In this document: positions 59,510 through 64,000 of the stretch, one piece after another
Numbering within the stretch: the first letter of the stretch is position 1
How the letters are laid out: each line of letters opens with the position of its first letter
From: Candidatus Babelota bacterium
GTDB lineage: Bacteria; Babelota; Babeliae; Babelales; Babelaceae
NCBI GenBank assembly: GCA_023379005.1
Contig: JAMCTG010000005.1
Location: 496,001 to 560,000, forward strand
Length of the DNA: 64,000 bases
Direction: 5' to 3'
Made by a program: the position numbers and the translations under genes
Notes under the pieces: generated by a model
Seen by the model: only the letters and a program-made list of their open reading frames with translations
The model's database searches: none
What the model was told of the DNA's origin: nothing

Positions 59510-61597
59510 TTATGTTTGTGGCACTTCGACATAACAGTCAACCCTGTCATCGACTTGCCAATCGGTAAAGCCGTCTACCATAAATGCACACTCAAAACCT
59601 GCATTAACTTCTTTGGCTGCTCTTTTTTCTCTTTGAAGACTAGTAATTTTGCCTTCACCAACTTTGTATTTGCCTCGAAAGATTATTACTCTGCCATCTC
59701 TTGTAAATTTACCAGTTTTTACAATTGCACCAGCAATTACACCAATATTTTTGATATCAAATACTTTAAGAACAGAAGCTTCACCAATTTTTTTAGAAAC
59801 CATCTTAATTTCTTTTTTGCTTTCAGAAAGAAGTTCTAAATCTTCAAGAAGTTTATAAATAATATCGAATGATTTTATAGTGACCTCAAGTTTTTGAGCT
59901 AAATTTGCAGCGTTAGGCTCTATTCTGACATGTAATGAATAAATAATTGAGTTTGTATCTTTTGCAAGCATTACATCACTCTCATTTATCGCTCCAATAC
60001 CAGAACTGATTATAGACAATTCTTTTGGCAATTTTTTATTTAATTTATTTATTGATTCGATCAATGCTTCTTGAGAGGAAAAATTATCTGTTTTAACAAA
60101 AATATTAATTGCAGATTCTTTTACTTGTTGCCTCATGCCTGCTTGTGTAGTAGGAGCAGCACCTGTTGCTTTGAATTTTTTATAATCTTGAATATTTACA
60201 ACCTCAAAAAGTTGTCCAATATGAGGCAATTCTGTAAAACCTGCAACAAGAACTGGTATAGATGGCATAGTTTCATTAATTCTTTTTCCATATGAATCAA
60301 TCAAAATACTTACACGTCCGGAAGTATTTCCCGCAACAAAATAATCTCCAACTTTTAATTTTCCATTTTGGCAAATCACTGTAGCTACAGGCCCGATACC
60401 TTTTTCTAATTTTGATTCAAGAATATAACCTTTAGCCGCAACATTAATATTTGCAGTAAGATCCATCAACTCAGATTGCAGAACTAAAAGATCAAGTAAA
60501 TTATCAATTCCTTTTCCTAATTTTGCAGAAATTGGAACAGTAATTGTTTGCCCACCCCATTCTTCTGGAGTCAAATCGTGTTGTGCTAAACCTCTTTTGA
60601 CTGCTTCTATTTGATTTGTTGTTGCTTTATCAATTTTATTTATTGCAACAATAATTGGGATGCCGGAATTTTTAGCTAGATTAATAGCTTCTAATGTCTG
60701 TGGCATTATTCCATCATCTGCTGCAACAACTAAAATTGCAATATCAGCAACTTTAATGCCTCTCATACGAATGAGAGAAAAAGCTTCATGGCCAGGTGTA
60801 TCTAAGAAAACTATATTTCCTTTTGGAGTTGAAGCTTCGTATGCACCAAGATGTTGCGTAATTCCACCTTTTTCTTTTGATGCAACACGAGTTTTTCTAA
60901 TATAATCAAGGAGAGTTGTTTTACCATGATCAACGTGCCCTATTACAACAACAACAGGAGGACGAGCCACATATCCCTCACCTTTTATAGCCTGAGTTTT
61001 TTCTACTGATACTGCTGCTTCTTGCTTTTGAACAACAGTAGGCTGAATAGCTTTAATGCCGTAAAAATGCGCCAATTGATTGATAACTTTTTCTGATAAA
61101 ACCTGATTTATTGGAGCCATAATTTTTTGTTTTAATAGATCCAAAATAACTTCATTTACAGGTTTACCAATTTCAGTTGCAAATTCTGCAACAGTCATTG
61201 GTTTAAGAGTAATTTGTTCTTTAATTTTTGGAAGAATTGGTTCTACTTTTTTGGGTTGTTCGATTAAAACTTCTTTTGCTAGCTTTGGTTGTATTTTTTC
61301 TGATACTACTTCTTTTTTTACTTCTTTAACTTCTGGCTTTGGCTCAACTTTTTCAACTGTTTGCGCGATTTGTTTTTTTTGTGTTTGTACTTGTTGCATA
61401 TCTTGCACCGGCTCACTTTTGATTTCTTTTTTTTCTTCAGGTTTTTTTAAATATTTTGAATTTAAAAAATCAACTGCCTCTTGGCTTAGGACAGCCATAT
61501 GACTTGCAACATTGAACCCATTATCATTAAGGGCCTTTAAAATTTCTTTATTTGATATTCCAACTTTTTTGGAAAATTCATATACACGAACAACCAT
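59510..61597 (-). CDS. infB: Translation initiation factor IF-2
   Basis: GTPase that brings initiator tRNA to the ribosome. N-terminal IF2_N domain (about 3-50), a Lys/Glu/Pro/Val-rich linker to about 130, a second IF2_N-like segment (132-180), G domain with G1 'GHVDHGKTT' (220-227), 'DTPGHEAF' and 'NKID', then the EF-Tu-like domain, and the C1/C2 domains ending 'DRVDCYVEVPQT'. 695 residues, on the short side. 18 bases behind nusA, the conserved nusA-infB order; rbfA and truB do not follow. Confidence 0.97.
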   Translation of the reverse strand: MVVRVYEFSKKVGISNKEILKALNDNGFNVASHMAVLSQEAVDFLNSKYLKKPEEKKEIKSEPVQDMQQVQTQKKQIAQTVEKVEPKPEVKEVKKEVVSEKIQPKLAKEVLIEQPKKVEPILPKIKEQITLKPMTVAEFATEIGKPVNEVILDLLKQKIMAPINQVLSEKVINQLAHFYGIKAIQPTVVQKQEAAVSVEKTQAIKGEGYVARPPVVVVIGHVDHGKTTLLDYIRKTRVASKEKGGITQHLGAYEASTPKGNIVFLDTPGHEAFSLIRMRGIKVADIAILVVAADDGIMPQTLEAINLAKNSGIPIIVAINKIDKATTNQIEAVKRGLAQHDLTPEEWGGQTITVPISAKLGKGIDNLLDLLVLQSELMDLTANINVAAKGYILESKLEKGIGPVATVICQNGKLKVGDYFVAGNTSGRVSILIDSYGKRINETMPSIPVLVAGFTELPHIGQLFEVVNIQDYKKFKATGAAPTTQAGMRQQVKESAINIFVKTDNFSSQEALIESINKLNKKLPKELSIISSGIGAINESDVMLAKDTNSIIYSLHVRIEPNAANLAQKLEVTIKSFDIIYKLLEDLELLSESKKEIKMVSKKIGEASVLKVFDIKNIGVIAGAIVKTGKFTRDGRVIIFRGKYKVGEGKITSLQREKRAAKEVNAGFECAFMVDGFTDWQVDDRVDCYVEVPQT

Positions 61598-61615
61598 CTA
61601 TTTTCCAATTAAAAA

Positions 61616-62692
61616 TTATTCAGATTCAATGTCTTGATTTTCTAATTCCTTATTTACAATATCAGATATATCCTGCGTTCCTTCATTTTTGACCAAATGT
61701 ATATTTATATCGGTCAATTGAGACGCTAGTAAAATATTTTGTCCCATTTTCCCAATAGCCAGAGAACGCTGATCTTCATCAACCCAAACGTTTGCATTTT
61801 TATTATCAGTTATCTCAACTCTATTTACAACAGCTGGCTTTAATGCATCTTTAATTAATTCTTCAAGTGATGAAGTATGTGCAATTATATCAATCTTTTC
61901 AGTACCCAATTCTTTTAATATTGGCTTAATTCTTGCTCCACCAAAACCTACGCATGTACCAACTGGGTCAATATTTTTGTCATTTGAAGACACAATAACT
62001 TTAGATTTATAACCTGCGATTCTTACAACTTTTTTAATTTCAACAAGCTTTTCAAAAACTTCAGGGATTTCCAATTCGAACAATCTTTTTAAAAATTCAG
62101 GAGAAGAGCGATCTAGAATTAATTGATTTTCATTTCTAGGTTCAGCATACACTTCTTTAAGTAATGTTCTAATTGGGTGACCAACGATACATTTGTCTGT
62201 TGGTATAGCTAAAGATTTAGGCAATAAAGCTAAGGTTTCATTAATTTTTATAATGTAACCATTGCGTTCACATTTATGAATAACTCCATAAACAATTGTG
62301 CCTTCTTTAGGCTTAAATTCATTATAAACAGAAGATGCTTCTATGTTTCTTATTTTTTGAGCTATAACTTGCTTAGCTTTTAAAATTTCGATTCTGCCAA
62401 TTTTGCCATCAAATGGAACTAGAATAGTATCGCCAACTTCTGCTTTAGGATCTATAGCGCGGGCTTTTCTTGTAGATATTTGGGAGTCTTCATTTTCCAC
62501 TTCAGATACGACTGTTTTTTTTACAAAAACATCTAACTCATCAGTTTTTTTATTGAAAACTATATCAAAATCTAAATCAGGATATTTCTTTTGATAAGCA
62601 GAGAGCATCCCTTCGCAAACAATTTGACTTAATACGTTGCGATCTAACCCTCTCTCTTCTACTAATTCCTCTATGACAAATGACAGTTTCAC
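61616..62692 (-). CDS. nusA: Transcription termination/antitermination factor NusA
   Basis: Binds RNA polymerase and RNA to modulate pausing. N-terminal domain ('VLSQIVCEGMLSAYQKKYPD'), S1 domain ('GTIVYGVIHKCERNGYIIKI'), and two KH domains ('DPVGTCVGFGGARIKPILKE', 'AIGKMGQNILLASQLTDINI'). 358 residues, without the acidic C-terminal repeats found in proteobacteria. GTG start with AAGGGA ahead. rimP, the usual upstream partner, is absent; the upstream DNA is the putative origin. Confidence 0.95.
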   Translation of the reverse strand: MKLSFVIEELVEERGLDRNVLSQIVCEGMLSAYQKKYPDLDFDIVFNKKTDELDVFVKKTVVSEVENEDSQISTRKARAIDPKAEVGDTILVPFDGKIGRIEILKAKQVIAQKIRNIEASSVYNEFKPKEGTIVYGVIHKCERNGYIIKINETLALLPKSLAIPTDKCIVGHPIRTLLKEVYAEPRNENQLILDRSSPEFLKRLFELEIPEVFEKLVEIKKVVRIAGYKSKVIVSSNDKNIDPVGTCVGFGGARIKPILKELGTEKIDIIAHTSSLEELIKDALKPAVVNRVEITDNKNANVWVDEDQRSLAIGKMGQNILLASQLTDINIHLVKNEGTQDISDIVNKELENQDIESE

Positions 62693-62825
62693 AAATATCC
62701 CTTAAAAATAAATAAAGCCTAAAATCCCCAGATTTTTCTTTGTTTTCATAGTTTATCACTATTTAAAAAAAAATAAAGAATCGTAATTCTTACCCTTTAA
62801 GCAATCGTTACAAATAGAAACTCAC

Positions 62826-63133
62826 CTACTATTATATATATAAATATATATTATATTATAGTAGTAGATTTTGAGAAAAATGTGGATAACTCATTTTTCC
62901 GGTTACGCATTCCCGCTCTAGACTTAATTATCCAGTTATAAAAACCAATGTGGATAACTTGTGGATAACTTGTGGATAACTCCCATTTTAACTTCTCAAT
63001 CGTACTTTTAGAACGTGAGCCTATATCTTTTGATGATCTGATAGTAATTTCAATGAAATGTTTGGTTTTTGGGATTTTGAGTTATCCACATCATTTTTGA
63101 GTTATCCACATAGTTATCCACAAGTTATCCACA
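62826..63133. other. Putative chromosomal replication origin (oriC)
   Basis: Eight perfect DnaA boxes (TTATCCACA). Four are reversed: 62881-62889, 62949-62957, 62960-62968, 62971-62979, the last three exactly 11 bases apart. Four are forward: 63082-63090, 63102-63110, 63114-63122, 63125-63133. Left of them is an almost pure A/T stretch (62828-62860) within CTACTAT/ATAGTAG arms, ending in TAGTAGTAG (62859-62867), which matches the DnaA-trio pattern with the correct polarity toward the first box. The 650-base gap between nusA and the next gene otherwise contains no convincing gene. dnaA is not in the window. Confidence 0.8.
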
Positions 63134-63431
63134 TACAAAAAAAACTTTTTATTGCAGGTAGAATATTTTTGAGTTTTAGTGTTATTGGTCATTTATTTTG
63201 GTGTGAAAAAATTAAATTTATAAAAATTGAAAATAAATTTTTTTTTAATTATTAAATGAAATAAAAAGGCTAAAAAAATTATCAATTGGAAACATGATTT
63301 CTATTATTTAATGTTTGTTAAATTTAAAAAACAAAACTAAAGTATTTGTAATTTAAAAGTTTTTTTGTTAGCTTTAATCAAGAATGCACAACATGTTACA
63401 AATAAAAATAATCGGGGTTAGAAATTTAAAC

Positions 63432-63734
63432 ATGAAAATACTTTTTAGTTTAATTTTATTGTTTACTCTTAATTGCTTTGCAATGGAAGAGAAAGTCCAG
63501 CAAGACAAAGCGAGTCAGGATGTTAATAAAAAAGATGCAGACTTGAGTCTTATGTCTGCAGATCAAAAAGCTAGAAAAGCAGCATTGACTGTATTGTGGG
63601 CAAACAAAATGGGTTTGAAATTTTCTGAATTAGACACAATAACTGGGCTTCCAAAAAAAGACGGTCAAGATAAAAATTTTTCTTGGGATAACTTACCAAA
63701 AAAAGGATTTGTAATTTTTTTTGATAATGACTAA
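63432..63734 (+). CDS. Small exported protein of unknown function
   Basis: 100 residues from the ATG at 63432; upstream in-frame ATGs (63384) would place a non-hydrophobic extension ahead of the signal peptide. Signal peptide about 1-17 ('ILFSLILLFTLNCFAMEEK'), possible lipobox Cys. The mature part is Lys/Asp-rich and ends in a hydrophobic 'KKGFVIFFDND'. No family recognised. First gene to the right of the putative origin. Confidence 0.7.
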   Translation: MKILFSLILLFTLNCFAMEEKVQQDKASQDVNKKDADLSLMSADQKARKAALTVLWANKMGLKFSELDTITGLPKKDGQDKNFSWDNLPKKGFVIFFDND

Positions 63735-63753
63735 ATCTAAATGTTGATGAAAT

Positions 63754-64000
63754 TTATTTAATCATTTCTGCCAATTCAAGCGCACATTTTATATCTTCAA
63801 GAAAATGTTTTCCTGAGACTGGATTTCTCAATACATATGCAGGATGATAAGTTGGAATAACAACAATTCCATCAAATTCATGTTGCTTTCCCCTGCATTT
63901 TGTTATCTGAAAAACTTTATCATACAGTGAATTTAATGCGTGAGAACCAAGAGTACAAATTATTTTTGGACGAATTATTTTTATTTGATTAAAAAGCAAA
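63754..64000 (-). CDS. Family 4 uracil-DNA glycosylase (N-terminal part outside window)
   Basis: Only the C-terminal 82 residues are seen; the frame stays open through base 64000. 'RPKIICTLGSHALNSLYDKV', 'ITKCRGKQHEFDGIVVIPTY' and 'HPAYVLRNP' match type 4/5 UDG, including the motif 'TYHPAYVLRNP' that carries the catalytic-loop His. These enzymes usually have an iron-sulphur cluster held by four Cys, whose N-terminal pair would be outside the window. It removes uracil from DNA. Confidence 0.88.
   Translation of the reverse strand, partial: LLFNQIKIIRPKIICTLGSHALNSLYDKVFQITKCRGKQHEFDGIVVIPTYHPAYVLRNPVSGKHFLEDIKCALELAEMIK

Noticed and set aside
62949-63133. CRISPR-like array of short repeats
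   Set aside because: The repeats are 9-base DnaA boxes in both orientations with no regular spacers, and no cas gene is present.
63058-63255. 65-codon frame in the gap right of nusA
   Set aside because: It consists largely of translated DnaA boxes; no ribosome site.
1-64000. Insertion sequences, prophage or integrative elements
   Set aside because: No transposase, integrase or phage structural gene was recognised; only small palindromic repeats are present.
1-64000. Riboswitches
   Set aside because: The leaders inspected show no conserved riboswitch core; the galE and ankyrin hairpins are simple stems and are reported as such.

Overview
The window is AT-rich bacterial chromosome with tightly packed genes, Shine-Dalgarno starts and many short exported proteins. 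Housekeeping genes (secF, rpmA, thyX, tdk, radA, hisS, mnmE, rng, gatB, aspS, nfo, infB, nusA) are mixed with tandem families of lineage-specific secreted proteins, ankyrin proteins, an orphan Fic protein and an orphan HicB. Together with outer-membrane barrels, Pal and type II secretion genes, this suggests a Gram-negative, reduced-genome, host-dependent bacterium. Candidatus Dependentiae (TM6; Babela-like) is my best guess. That placement is inference from gene content; there is no rRNA here to test it.

Layout. 1-1641: secF (cut by the window edge), rpmA, thyX. 1712-8352: one minus-strand operon of twelve small exported proteins, mostly with two hydrophobic segments and a C-terminal 'NAxAIKxLL'-like end, behind a good TTGACA promoter. 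8.5-15.1 kb: a small exported protein, then gspF-G-H-I-J-K (type II secretion pseudopilus) followed by an MlaD/MCE protein. 15.2-19.0 kb: an exported protein, a Fic protein with a duplicated inverted-repeat operator candidate, and three Cys-containing small secreted proteins. 19.3-25.3 kb: tdk-radA, a GIY-YIG nuclease bracketed by inverted repeats, Ogg, two F-box-like/ankyrin paralogs, HicB, galE. 25.5-30.0 kb: an outer-membrane barrel gene followed by three coiled-coil exported proteins. 30.2-34.6 kb: hisS, a thioredoxin-fold (ATP10-like) protein, tRNA-Gly(GCC), jag-mnmE. 35.3-44.0 kb: five tandem ~510-residue secreted paralogs plus an endonuclease/exonuclease/phosphatase-family enzyme in one operon. 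44.0-52.7 kb: pal, rng, gatB, ankyrin and unknown exported proteins, a Nudix hydrolase, aspS. 52.9-57.9 kb: a membrane AAA+ ATPase strongly resembling mitochondrial ATAD3, a second large barrel, nfo. 57.9-62.7 kb: a block of palindromic repeats, a WecA/MraY-type transferase, infB, nusA. 62.8-63.1 kb: eight perfect DnaA boxes beside an AT-rich stretch and a TAG-trio, a strong oriC candidate. The end holds a short secreted protein and part of a family 4 uracil-DNA glycosylase.

How the parts fit: export and envelope functions (SecF, GspF-K, MCE, Pal, two barrels) sit beside many predicted substrates with signal peptides. The most unusual elements are the two tandem secreted-protein arrays, the ATAD3-like ATPase, the GIY-YIG gene with its matching dispersed repeats, and the putative origin.
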